Source: Pyrococcus furiosus DSM 3638
GTDB lineage: Archaea; Methanobacteriota_B; Thermococci; Thermococcales; Thermococcaceae
Direction of reading: 5' to 3'
Assembly (NCBI RefSeq): GCF_000007305.1
Contig: NC_003413.1
Coordinates: 248,001-312,000 of the forward strand
Length of the DNA: 64,000 nucleotides
Both the position numbers and the translations under genes were made by a program. The number at the start of each line of letters is the position of its first letter. The first letter of the stretch is position 1. Shown here in pieces: positions 16,096 to 24,705 of the stretch. A model generated the notes under the pieces. The model saw only the letters and a program-made list of their open reading frames with translations. It was not told the origin of the DNA and ran no database searches.

Positions 16096-16632
16096 TCACT
16101 CCTTCTTTCCAAACTTCTCTTTGTACATTTCTATGGCTCTTAGGATTTCTCTCTTTGCAGCTTCTGCTCCTTCCCATCCCTCTACTATTATCTCTTTTCC
16201 TTGGAGTTCCTTGTATCTCTTGAAGAAGTGTGCAATCTCATCTAAGAATGCCTTAGGAACGTCGTCAATATCTTTCCAGTCCTTGAAGTATGGGTCTTCT
16301 ACTGGAACTGCAAGGACCTTGTAGTCCTTGTCTCCGCTGTCGATCATCTTAAACAATCCAATGGGCCTAGCCTCAATTATTGTTAGCGGGTATACTGGCT
16401 CTCTCATTATGACCATTATGTCAAAGGGATCATCGTCCTCGTACCATGTTCTGGGTATTATTCCATAGTCTACTGGATAGAAGAATGGGCTGTAAAGTAC
16501 CCTGTCCAATTTAAGCAATCCGGTCTTCTTATCTAGCTCGTATTTGTTCCTACTTCCCTTAGGGATCTCTATTATAGCATAGACGACTTCTGGGACGTCT
16601 GGCCCGGGTTCAAGGTCATGAAATGGGTTCAT
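16096..16632 (-). CDS. ppa: Inorganic pyrophosphatase (family I)
   Basis: Hydrolyses pyrophosphate, driving nucleic acid and protein synthesis. The 178-residue protein shows the family I features: [14 protein letters not shown] near residue 22-35, [13 protein letters not shown] near 55, the metal-binding [12 protein letters not shown] near 68 and [13 protein letters not shown] near 100. It forms hexamers in relatives. ATG at 16632 gives [10 protein letters not shown], the normal archaeal start, and GGGAGGGGAAG precedes it; the frame is open 11 codons further upstream without a site. It is 39 bases upstream of rpo7 in the same direction, so it may be the true head of that operon. Confidence 0.97.
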   Translation of the reverse strand: MNPFHDLEPGPDVPEVVYAIIEIPKGSRNKYELDKKTGLLKLDRVLYSPFFYPVDYGIIPRTWYEDDDPFDIMVIMREPVYPLTIIEARPIGLFKMIDSGDKDYKVLAVPVEDPYFKDWKDIDDVPKAFLDEIAHFFKRYKELQGKEIIVEGWEGAEAAKREILRAIEMYKEKFGKKE

Positions 16633-16701
16633 TTTTCTTCCCCTCCCTCTAAATTGTTCACTCAAGAAATCCTCTTCGAGTAGTTTGAAGACACACCACT
16701 T

Positions 16702-17547
16702 TTAAATTTTTAGCTCCTCCCATTTTTTCTTCATAAGCAGAGCATCCCCTTCTATATTGGGGCTCTCACTTATTACAACGCCCTTAACTTTAAATTCTTT
16801 GAGAACTTTGAGTAGATCTTCCCATTTAAGATCGCTCTCCTCTAGATTGAGATGCCTCTTTTCTCCCTTTTCTGTGTATTCAATTCCACTTATGTGAATA
16901 TGCATGTTATCTAATGCCTCTCTCCCAAGCTCGTTTTCAATTAAAGCTAGCATCTCTCTCCACTCTTCTTCAGAGTTACACTTTCCCTTATTCCTCGCAT
17001 GGGCATGGGCAAAGTCTATTGCGGGAAGAACAAGCTCTAGGTTTTGACTTAATTTAATTAATTCTTTCAGATCTCCAAATTGGGTCGGCTTTCCCGTCAA
17101 CTCAGGTCTCAGCCAGACTTCTATTCCCCTGTCCTTTAATTCTCTCTCTATATCCTTTAGTGTGCTTTCAATTTTCTGATAAACCTTTTCTGGATGTTCT
17201 TTCAAGTAATAGCCAGCATGAAAAACTACGCTCCATCCTCCTGCCTCATATAGCCTTTCTGCACTCTGAATAATTCTCCTTTTGCTACTTTCCACTTTTT
17301 CCTTCTCTTTGGCGTTTAAGTTTATGTAGTATGGGGCATGCGCTGTTAAAACAACGTCGTTCTTTTTTGCTACGTATTTTATTTTCTTTGCCAGTTCGGG
17401 CCTTATATTTACTCCTCTCACAAATTCAAGCTCCATGGCATCTAGTCCAAGCTCTCTAACCCTTTCAATTCCAGCTATTGTAGAAGGTTTTGGAGTAGAA
17501 AGAGGTATTCCAGCAGTTCCAAATCTTAGCCTATCAATTTTGAACAT
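16702..17547 (-). CDS. nfo: Endonuclease IV-type AP endonuclease (xylose isomerase-like TIM barrel)
   Basis: A 281-residue TIM-barrel enzyme, probably an endonuclease IV that incises DNA 5' of abasic sites and has 3' repair activity. Zinc-ligand positions can be followed in order: LTAHAPYYINL near residue 80, VVFHAGYY near 115, WLRPELTGK near 152, PAIDFAHAHAR near 185 and MHIHISGIEY near 222. ATG at 17547 is chosen since GGGGA lies 5 bases upstream and the sequence before it contains the promoter; an upstream in-frame ATG at 17595 would overlap that. It faces away from the thiamine-binding gene, leaving about 70 bases of shared promoter. Confidence 0.85.
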   Translation of the reverse strand: MFKIDRLRFGTAGIPLSTPKPSTIAGIERVRELGLDAMELEFVRGVNIRPELAKKIKYVAKKNDVVLTAHAPYYINLNAKEKEKVESSKRRIIQSAERLYEAGGWSVVFHAGYYLKEHPEKVYQKIESTLKDIERELKDRGIEVWLRPELTGKPTQFGDLKELIKLSQNLELVLPAIDFAHAHARNKGKCNSEEEWREMLALIENELGREALDNMHIHISGIEYTEKGEKRHLNLEESDLKWEDLLKVLKEFKVKGVVISESPNIEGDALLMKKKWEELKI

Positions 17548-17618
17548 ACATAATTCCCCATCATGTGTTTGGATAAATCCTTTTAAGGTTTCCACATTAT
17601 ATATCTCGGTGAAAGACT

Positions 17619-17921
17619 ATGGCTGTAATCATCGAGTTTTCTCTTATTCCTTTGGGGGAAGTAAGTGTGAGTAAGTACATAGCAGAAGCTATAAAGCTTT
17701 TAGAGGAGAAAGGTGTTAAATATCAGTTAACCCCCATGGGGACAATTATTGAGGTCGGGAGTGTGGAGGAAGGGTTGAAGATTGTGGGGGAGGCTCATGA
17801 ATTAATGTTTAAATTGGGAGTTAAGAGGGTTGTTACCCACATAAAGATTGATGATAGAAGGGATAAAGAGAGGAAAATGGAGGATAAGGTAAAATCTGTG
17901 ATTGAGAAGGTGAAGAAATGA
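17619..17921 (+). CDS. Thiamine-binding protein (MTH1187/YkoF family, DUF77)
   Basis: A 100-residue ferredoxin-like fold protein of the MTH1187/YkoF family, members of which bind thiamine or its pyrimidine part in the cytosol. Seen: IIEFSLIPLGE, the central TPMGTIIEVGS and the C-terminal VKRVVTHIKIDDRRDK. It has no catalytic motif. ATG at 17619 follows GGTGA at 17607. Its stop overlaps the next gene's start (ATGA), so it is co-translated with a DUF373 membrane protein. Whether the pair handles thiamine together is only suggested by the coupling. Confidence 0.88.
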   Translation: MAVIIEFSLIPLGEVSVSKYIAEAIKLLEEKGVKYQLTPMGTIIEVGSVEEGLKIVGEAHELMFKLGVKRVVTHIKIDDRRDKERKMEDKVKSVIEKVKK

Positions 17922-19048
17922 AGGTATTAATCCTGGCTATTGATAGAGACAATGACTTTGGAGTAAAGGCCGGAGTTAATGGACCAGTTATAGGTAGAGA
18001 GAAGTGTCTAGATGCTGCTGTAAAGCTAAGTTTAGCTGATCCAGAGGATAGTGATGCAAATACTCTTTTTGCCGCAATAAAACTCTATGATGAGTTGAAG
18101 AGAAGTGGAGAGTTTGAAGATGTTGAAGTGGCTTTAATAACTGGACACCCTTCTGTCGGCGTGAAGAGTGACCTTGAATTGTCAAGACAACTTGAGGAAG
18201 TCCTTAAAGTGTTTCCGGCAGACGGTGTTATTCCCGTAACGGATGGGGCCGAGGATGAGCAAATATTTCCAATTATCTCCTCGAAGGTTCCAATAATAAG
18301 TAGCAGAAGGGTCGTTGTTAAGCAGAGCCCTGGGATAGAGACGACGTGGTACATAATTGTGAGATATCTAAAGGAACTCCTAAGCGATCCAGAAGCTTCC
18401 AAAGTTTTTGTGGGGATCCCAGGAATGATAGTTTTATTGTTTGGACTTGCAAAGCTTATTTCACTCCGCTATCCAGCAAGCACTCAGATTGTTTCCTCGG
18501 TCGTTACTGGCTTCATAATGTTGCTTGTGGGAGGATATTTCTTTGTTAAAGGGTTTAAACTCAGACCAATCCAGTCAATTGCTAAGATGATTAGTAGAGG
18601 GTTCATTACATTCATAGCAGGTCTAACTGGACTGATTGTTATTGGAGTGGGTGCGATAAAGGTATATTTAACTATTGAAAGCATTGCTGAGAGCATGATT
18701 GGGGGCATCCCCTCGAACGAGCTAATAGCTCTGCTAATATACATAAATGCCCTCAACTTCTATTTTATACTTGGTCTTGGAATAATAGCTCTTGGGAAGA
18801 TAATTCAAGGTTATCTAAGGAGAAACTTCCACCTTTGGTATTACGTTACAGCCCTGCTAATGCTCCCAGGATTTTGGATTGTTATTGACGTTGTGACAAG
18901 ATATGCGAACCCCTTCATTAAAATTTCAACTACAGAAATTGCTACAAAAGTGCTCCTTGTGGGGGTTGACCTAGTTATTAGTATCCTAATTGGGTTAAAA
19001 TTGAAAGAAAGAATAAAAAATTGGGCTATAAGGGTTCCGTCACTTTGA
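17918..19048 (+). CDS. DUF373 family membrane protein
   Basis: A 376-residue protein in two parts. Residues 1-150 are a soluble domain starting KVLILAIDRDNDFG, with GVNGPVIGR, ADPEDSDAN, ALITGHPSVG and VIPVTDGAEDEQIFPIISS, a Rossmann-like or DUF373 domain containing conserved acidic residues. From about 165 to 365 there are six or seven hydrophobic segments. DUF373 proteins are archaeal and uncharacterised; the N-terminal DRDND and DPEDSD motifs could bind metal or nucleotide. Start overlaps the thiamine-binding gene by 4 bases; its end overlaps the convergent 923-residue gene by 9 bases. Confidence 0.85.
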   Translation: MKVLILAIDRDNDFGVKAGVNGPVIGREKCLDAAVKLSLADPEDSDANTLFAAIKLYDELKRSGEFEDVEVALITGHPSVGVKSDLELSRQLEEVLKVFPADGVIPVTDGAEDEQIFPIISSKVPIISSRRVVVKQSPGIETTWYIIVRYLKELLSDPEASKVFVGIPGMIVLLFGLAKLISLRYPASTQIVSSVVTGFIMLLVGGYFFVKGFKLRPIQSIAKMISRGFITFIAGLTGLIVIGVGAIKVYLTIESIAESMIGGIPSNELIALLIYINALNFYFILGLGIIALGKIIQGYLRRNFHLWYYVTALLMLPGFWIVIDVVTRYANPFIKISTTEIATKVLLVGVDLVISILIGLKLKERIKNWAIRVPSL

Positions 19049-21811
19049 CCTTCTCTTTAAGTAGATAAACACGGCAATTGTTATGGCAAGGATTCCAGAA
19101 ATTGTGGCTAATAACCTTAGCCTACTTTGCGTTTCAGTGTTCTCTTTTACTGGGATGCTTATTGAGTATTCAAAAGTATAAACGTTGTCGTCTCCTTTTT
19201 CTCTATCGCCAACTGCTCTAATCCTTATTTGGATTATGTAATCTTTTGGAATTGCATTTCTGCTTATTGAGAGTGTTATCACTCCCTGGCCAGTTTGATT
19301 TGGATGTAGATTTCCGACGTAGTCAGTCCTCTTTATAATTGAGAACGGCTGTGATGACTTAACAACACCTTCGATTATAACGTTTTCAGCTTTTTCTCCT
19401 CCAATGTTCTTTAGCGTAACGTAAACGTTAACATCTCTTCCTTGCACTGGTTCTGGGTTAAACGTAACGTTTTCAATGATGATGTTCGGTTTCTCCTCTA
19501 TTATTATGGGGACGTAGAGGGTTATGTTCCTATAAGTCCCAGTTGGGTCTTTATAGGTAACCAGAATTGGTATTTTATATTCTCCAGGCTTCGCGTTCTT
19601 GTCGACATCTACCTTGAAAGAAGCTTGGTATGAATCTCCTTGTCTTAATGTTCCTGCATTGATTATCTTATCGCTTGTTTCGCTTAAGGAGAAGGGATAC
19701 CTTGGCTCTGGTGTTAATATTACATATCTTGCCTCTCCGCTTCCCACATTCTCTACGCTGAAGCTCACCACTACATCTGCATACCCAGGGAGCACCCTGC
19801 TTGGAGATGTTAGAACTTTCGAAATTATTATTCTCTCCATTCCAGTAACCTCTACTCCAACAACTCTATCATCCTCTATTAGCTTATCATCTGGAGAAGT
19901 TACATACCTTAGACGAAGCTTTACGGGATAAATATTACTCTCAAGTCTGCTGTTGGCTTTTAACCTAAATGTCACTACAACAGTTTGATTTGGCAGTACT
20001 ATTCCGTTGTATTTGACGTTGTCCTCTCCTATCGGAAGGAATACTTGAGATTCTTCGGTTCCTAAATTCTCTATCAATTGGTTTATTGCCTTTTGCAAAT
20101 TCTCCGAGAGTAGCTCACCCTGAGGTATTGGGAAAGAGGAAAGCTGAGACAAGTCTACTTTGGTAATTTCCCTTTGGATTTGAGTTTCTATTGGTTCTAT
20201 TTTAACCTCCAATCCTTTTGCATATCCCTCTCCCTTGTTCTTTAGCGCTAAAACTAGTGTAAATGTTGACCCAGGTTCAACTTTTTCAGGAATTGTAGTC
20301 GCGTTTTCTATCTCTATGAAGGCTTCCCTCTTTCTAACTACAGTAATTGCTAGCGTGAACTCTTGAGATATTTTGGAATCCTCATTTCCAGAATAGTATT
20401 CAATTTTGATTTTAATGGGATAAGTCCCTGTACTCGCATCTTCATTTACGTGTAAGGTGAAGGTTTTAGTAAAGCTAGCGCCTGGCTCAAGGAAGTTTTT
20501 GTAGAATGAATCGGGAGTTACTGGGTTGAATGGTGAAGTTAAGATATTTGCTCCTGTAAGCATTGAAATATCACTTGGTTCTGCGCTAACTAAAATCTTT
20601 CCTACGATTTCTTTTGCCGTATCCCCACCAGAATTTTCAAACGTTAATGTTAGGTTGAAATCTTCCCCAGGGTGAACGATCTTAGGGACTGAAACGTCTT
20701 TAAGAGTTAAGTGGGCCTCATAATCTTTCCTTATTGTGACGACTGCAGAATCGTAGAGAGTTCTTTGTTCAAGCAACTGGCCTGAAGTGTAGACAAAGTA
20801 TATTACGGACAAGTAAATTGGGTAATCTCCTGGCCTTGCATTTTCATTGACTTTGTACTTGAAGCTCAGCTCAACTTCTTCTCCGGGCTCTATGAGATCT
20901 ATGTACTTGTACATTGTTTCTAGTGGGTAGAGAGCTCCTTGCAGTACTCCGGTCTGAGAGGCCAATTGGGGAAGTGCTGTGGAGATATCATTTTGGGTTT
21001 GGCTAGAGGGAAGTGTGGGCATGATGGGAGTTGGTGAGAGTATTGCAGTGACGAACCTAACTTTTCTGGCACCTATGTTCTTCAGCTTTACTTTTATCTC
21101 GAATATTTCTCCAGGCTTTAACTTTCCTGGATACTCAATTTTCGAGAGCAGTAATCCTTGAACCAGGGAAACCCTCCACTCAACTGGCCCGCTGATGCTG
21201 ACTTTTGCTCCATTTGGATATACCTGAACAACTGTAATATACAGAGTTTTTCCATTGTATTCAATTTTTGCAGTTTCATTAACTCCTATCGGCTCGGCAT
21301 TTGGGATTGTATATGGTTTTGATACGTCCTCTACTTCTATTCCTAATTCAGGGTGCTCTTCTATGGTCTTCACTATAGCTTCCCAAATTTCAATTTCATC
21401 AGCCGTAGAGAGCCATTGGAGGAATTGGGCAAATTCTGTAGGGTCGTCGGGATTATAGCCGAGAGTTTCGGCCATGGCCCTTAAGAATGTTACATTTGAG
21501 AGTAATTGTGATACTTTTTCTTCATCTGGAATATATATTACAGTTAGATTTGGCCCCACTGGGTTCATGTCCTCATCAAATGCTAGAAACACAGCCTTCC
21601 ATTTGTTCTCATTGATATCGTATACTGTCTCTTTGAAAATTATCATTAATGGACCTATTAGGAGGTAATCCCCAACGTTCATATAGCCCTCATATAAAAG
21701 ATCTCCTCCAGTTGCTGTGTAGTTTCTTCGTGCTATGTCTTCCTGGGCAATTACTGGAGACAATAATGAGAGGCCAATTAAAGCGATCAGCATAAGGCTA
21801 GTCTTTTTCAC
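19040..21811 (-). CDS. Exported, membrane-anchored NEW3/CARDB-repeat protein
   Basis: A 923-residue cell-surface protein. It begins with a signal peptide (MKKTSLMLIALIGLSLLSPV, cleavage probably after IAQ) and ends with one transmembrane helix (LLATISGILAITIAVFIYL) and a KRRSK stop-transfer tail, so nearly all of it is outside. The middle consists of five or six beta-sandwich repeats of about 120-140 residues, each with a PGxxF/D plus LKNIG or ENxGxGEA pattern, as in NEW3/CARDB and COG1361 S-layer-like proteins. GTG at 21811 is chosen because GGAGGTG precedes it at 6 bases; the frame opens three codons earlier. It overlaps the RND exporter gene, implying joint expression and perhaps a periplasm-like partner for substrate capture. 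Confidence 0.8.
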   Translation of the reverse strand: MKKTSLMLIALIGLSLLSPVIAQEDIARRNYTATGGDLLYEGYMNVGDYLLIGPLMIIFKETVYDINENKWKAVFLAFDEDMNPVGPNLTVIYIPDEEKVSQLLSNVTFLRAMAETLGYNPDDPTEFAQFLQWLSTADEIEIWEAIVKTIEEHPELGIEVEDVSKPYTIPNAEPIGVNETAKIEYNGKTLYITVVQVYPNGAKVSISGPVEWRVSLVQGLLLSKIEYPGKLKPGEIFEIKVKLKNIGARKVRFVTAILSPTPIMPTLPSSQTQNDISTALPQLASQTGVLQGALYPLETMYKYIDLIEPGEEVELSFKYKVNENARPGDYPIYLSVIYFVYTSGQLLEQRTLYDSAVVTIRKDYEAHLTLKDVSVPKIVHPGEDFNLTLTFENSGGDTAKEIVGKILVSAEPSDISMLTGANILTSPFNPVTPDSFYKNFLEPGASFTKTFTLHVNEDASTGTYPIKIKIEYYSGNEDSKISQEFTLAITVVRKREAFIEIENATTIPEKVEPGSTFTLVLALKNKGEGYAKGLEVKIEPIETQIQREITKVDLSQLSSFPIPQGELLSENLQKAINQLIENLGTEESQVFLPIGEDNVKYNGIVLPNQTVVVTFRLKANSRLESNIYPVKLRLRYVTSPDDKLIEDDRVVGVEVTGMERIIISKVLTSPSRVLPGYADVVVSFSVENVGSGEARYVILTPEPRYPFSLSETSDKIINAGTLRQGDSYQASFKVDVDKNAKPGEYKIPILVTYKDPTGTYRNITLYVPIIIEEKPNIIIENVTFNPEPVQGRDVNVYVTLKNIGGEKAENVIIEGVVKSSQPFSIIKRTDYVGNLHPNQTGQGVITLSISRNAIPKDYIIQIRIRAVGDREKGDDNVYTFEYSISIPVKENTETQSRLRLLATISGILAITIAVFIYLKRRSK

Positions 21812-24044
21812 TTTCCCCACCTCCTATCTTTTTTCCAAACTCCAACTGGAGTATCGCGGGGGTCACTAGATAAGCGGAGAACATTGAAGCGAAAATCCCC
21901 ACGGCCAAAACCTTTCCAAAGTCGTGAATTGCAGTGAGATCAGCGGAAAGCAATGCTAAAAATCCTCCAGCTGTGGTGAGCGCTCCCACAAGGATTGAGG
22001 GTCCTACGCTCTCCATTGTAGTAATTATTGGAGTCTTGTTTCCTTCTCTAAATTCTTCCATGAACCTGTGGGTAATGTGCATCCCATAGTCAACTCCCAA
22101 CCCAACTATCATCGAAACAACTCCAGCCAAAGTTTGAGTAAACGGGATCCCAGTGAGTCCCATATATCCAATGGTCCATAGAGCCCCCAGGAACATGGGC
22201 ATTATCATAGCTATTGAGACTGAAGGTTTTCTAAACAAAATGAATACGACAAGGACAACTATTACCGTTCCGATTGTGGAAATTCTGCTGAGCTCGCTGT
22301 TCACTAAATTGTTTAAGACGTAGTTTAGATAAGCCTCTCCAGCTAAGCTGACTTTTGTTCCTGCAGGAAAATAGCTCATTTCGATTTCTTCTTCAAAGTA
22401 TCTCATTATTCTATCGAAATCTTCCTGGGTAACGCCCATGAAGTTTCCTTTAAACTTTATTATCGTCATGCTGTAGTCGGGAGAGACTAAGCTGGAGTCC
22501 TTGAGGGCCTCTTTTATGAGATCCTTACTATTGGGTATGAACCCATATTTTTCTATAACTTCATCAGCTATGCTCTCGCTCTCAAATACATTGTTATAGT
22601 ATGAATCAGCTTCGACTGCCCTTTCAAACCTTAAAATAGCCCTAACGATTTCTGGATCTCTAACGTCATCGGCCCTAACGAGGATATAAATTTCATCTTG
22701 GCCTCCAAACTCTGACCTTATGTCAGTCAAAGCTTCAATCTCAGGAATCCCCCTGGGAATCATCTTTTCCAATCTAACTTCCGTTGTAACTTGGCTTAAT
22801 CCATAGAGCGAGATAATTGAAATGATTAAGGCTAATATCAAAGCTCCTATTGGGAATTTCTTTATTCTCCATCCCCACCTTCTAAATAAACCTGCTAACT
22901 TACTTTCACTACCTGAAATACTTATCCTCGTTTCTTTTTTGAACAATAAGCTCCTAATTTCCTCCTCTAAGATTGCAAGGGCGGGGGTTATTATAACTGC
23001 ATTTATTGCTGCCAACCCAAGCCCCATGGTTAGAGTTATGCTCAACCTCTTTAGTGACGGAAGAATTGAGATTGATAAGGCCAAAAATCCAGCAATGGTT
23101 GTTAAAGCAGCTCCCAGGAGGGCCTTTCCAGTTTCAGTAATTGCTTCCTCAGCAGCCTCTTCTGGAGGTCTCCCCCTGCTTCTCTCTTCATAGTACCTAT
23201 TGGTGATGTGAACTCCATAATCTATTCCCATTCCTATTATCATTGCCCCGACGGTACTCGTTGCCATGTCAAGGGGAATCCCTAAAAGTCCCATGAACCC
23301 TAAGGTCATGACAACACCAAATATCAGCGGAATTAGTGGGATTAGCATTCTCACTGGAGATTTATAAAAATAGAGGAGGAGGAATACAACAATTGCTCCG
23401 GCGACGGCCATTGTTTTGTTCATGTCACTCTGGAGCATTTGAAGTATTCTGTAAGTTATTCCCAGGTCGCCAGTTAGAATAACTTTTACGCCATCAGGAA
23501 AGTTGCTTTTCTCTATATCTGAAGTTATCTCGTTGTAAACTCTAATTAACGTCTCTTGGTTTCTTTCTCTGTTGATTTCAACTATGACGAGAGTTGAAGA
23601 ATAGTCACCACTAATCAAACCGTTCTTTGCTTCTGGAGGTAAGAAGTTGAGAACGAAGTTCACTTCCTCGATACTCCTGGGCAGTCTTCCTAAAATCTGA
23701 ACACAGAGGTCGGCTATGCTGAATGTGCTGGTAACGTATTCCCTCTCCTTTAATCTTTGCTCTAAATTGTATATGGCCTCTATAACCCTGGGATCCCTAA
23801 CATCTACAACAGATTTCGTACTCTCAATCTTGACATATATTAGGGCTGAACTTCCTGCATTAAACTCGTTTTGAAGGGCGAAATAATCTTTAACTGCCTC
23901 TAAATCCTCGGGAAGTTGCTTAGATAAATCACTTTCAAACCTTAGCTGAGTTAATCCATAACCAGATAGCACTAAGAGGAACATCGCTATTACTGCAAGA
24001 GCATGCCTGTAGACAACTATTATTTCAGCTATTTTCCTCAACAT
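21798..24044 (-). CDS. RND superfamily exporter (MMPL/HAE3 type)
   Basis: A 748-residue transporter with the classic duplicated RND layout: helix 1 near residue 15-32, a large external loop to about 205, helices 2-6 to about 375, then helix 7, a second loop and helices 8-12. The proton-relay region appears twice, as GMGIDYGVHITNRYYEE near 270 and GLGVDYGMHITHRFMEE near 650, with acidic GxxxDY. Related archaeal proteins move lipids, hopanoid-like compounds or drugs, and I cannot assign the substrate. ATG at 24044 has GGTGAG upstream and is preferred to GTG at 24053. First gene of a two-gene operon opposite a MarR/GbsR regulator. Confidence 0.92.
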   Translation of the reverse strand: MLRKIAEIIVVYRHALAVIAMFLLVLSGYGLTQLRFESDLSKQLPEDLEAVKDYFALQNEFNAGSSALIYVKIESTKSVVDVRDPRVIEAIYNLEQRLKEREYVTSTFSIADLCVQILGRLPRSIEEVNFVLNFLPPEAKNGLISGDYSSTLVIVEINRERNQETLIRVYNEITSDIEKSNFPDGVKVILTGDLGITYRILQMLQSDMNKTMAVAGAIVVFLLLYFYKSPVRMLIPLIPLIFGVVMTLGFMGLLGIPLDMATSTVGAMIIGMGIDYGVHITNRYYEERSRGRPPEEAAEEAITETGKALLGAALTTIAGFLALSISILPSLKRLSITLTMGLGLAAINAVIITPALAILEEEIRSLLFKKETRISISGSESKLAGLFRRWGWRIKKFPIGALILALIISIISLYGLSQVTTEVRLEKMIPRGIPEIEALTDIRSEFGGQDEIYILVRADDVRDPEIVRAILRFERAVEADSYYNNVFESESIADEVIEKYGFIPNSKDLIKEALKDSSLVSPDYSMTIIKFKGNFMGVTQEDFDRIMRYFEEEIEMSYFPAGTKVSLAGEAYLNYVLNNLVNSELSRISTIGTVIVVLVVFILFRKPSVSIAMIMPMFLGALWTIGYMGLTGIPFTQTLAGVVSMIVGLGVDYGMHITHRFMEEFREGNKTPIITTMESVGPSILVGALTTAGGFLALLSADLTAIHDFGKVLAVGIFASMFSAYLVTPAILQLEFGKKIGGGESEKD

Positions 24045-24055
24045 GTTTCTCACCG

Positions 24056-24079
24056 AACTTTCGGAATTTTCCGAAAGTT
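24056..24079. promoter_or_regulatory. 24-bp palindromic operator between regulator and RND exporter
   Basis: AACTTTCGGAA and TTCCGAAAGTT are perfect 11-base inverted arms around a TT centre. A shared, two-way TATA-like TTTTATATTTT begins at 24078. For the exporter the palindrome falls at the transcript start; for the regulator it lies just upstream of the TATA box. This geometry suits repression of the exporter and autoregulation by the 24118 product. Confidence 0.75.
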
Positions 24080-24117
24080 TTATATTTTAGGAATCTTAAA
24101 AACATTGCGGTGAGAGC

Positions 24118-24636
24118 ATGGGTATTGAGGAGGCTAAGAAGATAATCTTGGAGCTATATGCAAACACCGCTAGAAGGCTTGGACAGAGTGAGCTAATTGG
24201 TTATATTTATGGGGCCTTATTTTTCTCAGAAGACCCCCTTAGCCTGGGAGATATCTCTGAATTGACGGGATATTCTCTCTCCCACGTGAGCTCAGCAATG
24301 AAAGTTTTGGAGAGCGTTGGTCTCGTTAGGAGAATTAAGAAACCGGGAGATAGGAAGGTGTATTTTGTTGCAACTAAAACGTTCAGTGAGTGGAGAAGTT
24401 CGGCATTCTATGATAACATTATGGATAATATAAGAGAAACTAGGGAGAAGCTTCTGGAAGCCCTAAAAGAGTTGGAAGGAGAGGAAAGTGAAGAAGCTGA
24501 GAAACTTAGACAAAAAATAAACATGGCCCTTAGGAGGAACGAAATTAGTGAAAAGCTCCTCTCACTGATAATGAAGTTTGACTCTGAAGAAGAGCTCTTG
24601 GAGACTCTGGAGGAGTGCTTAAAAAAGAGAAAATGA
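24118..24636 (+). CDS. GbsR/MarR family transcriptional regulator
   Basis: A 172-residue winged-helix protein. Residues 15-90 contain the HTH (LSLGDISELTGYSLSHVSS, then AMKVLESVGLVRRIKK) and wing (PGDRKVYFVATKT). The C-terminal 80 residues form a helical, Glu/Lys-rich dimerisation tail. This is the GbsR/MarR arrangement, whose members often repress transporters and release DNA on binding a ligand. ATG at 24118 has GCGGTGAGAG upstream. It is divergent from the RND exporter with a 24-bp palindrome between, so it is the obvious candidate repressor of that operon. Its stop touches the 3' end of a C/D sRNA on the other strand. Confidence 0.88.
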   Translation: MGIEEAKKIILELYANTARRLGQSELIGYIYGALFFSEDPLSLGDISELTGYSLSHVSSAMKVLESVGLVRRIKKPGDRKVYFVATKTFSEWRSSAFYDNIMDNIRETREKLLEALKELEGEESEEAEKLRQKINMALRRNEISEKLLSLIMKFDSEEELLETLEECLKKRK

Positions 24637-24692
24637 GATCAGCCAGGAATCCGGTCATCATGCCCTCAGTATCGGATGGCGCTCATCATTCA
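24636..24692 (-). ncRNA. C/D box sRNA
   Basis: On the minus strand all four boxes are canonical: ATGATGA (C, 24689-24683), a 13-base guide GCGCCATCCGATA, CTGA (D'), GGGC spacer, ATGATGA (C'), a 12-base guide CCGGATTCCTGG, CTGA (D, 24642-24639). A TATA-like CTTTAAAG lies about 20 bases upstream. It guides 2'-O-methylation through fibrillarin; the targets would contain GGATGGCGC or CCAGGAATCCGG complements. It fills the gap between hisS and the regulator gene. Confidence 0.92.
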
Positions 24693-24705
24693 AAATAAGC
24701 TCATC

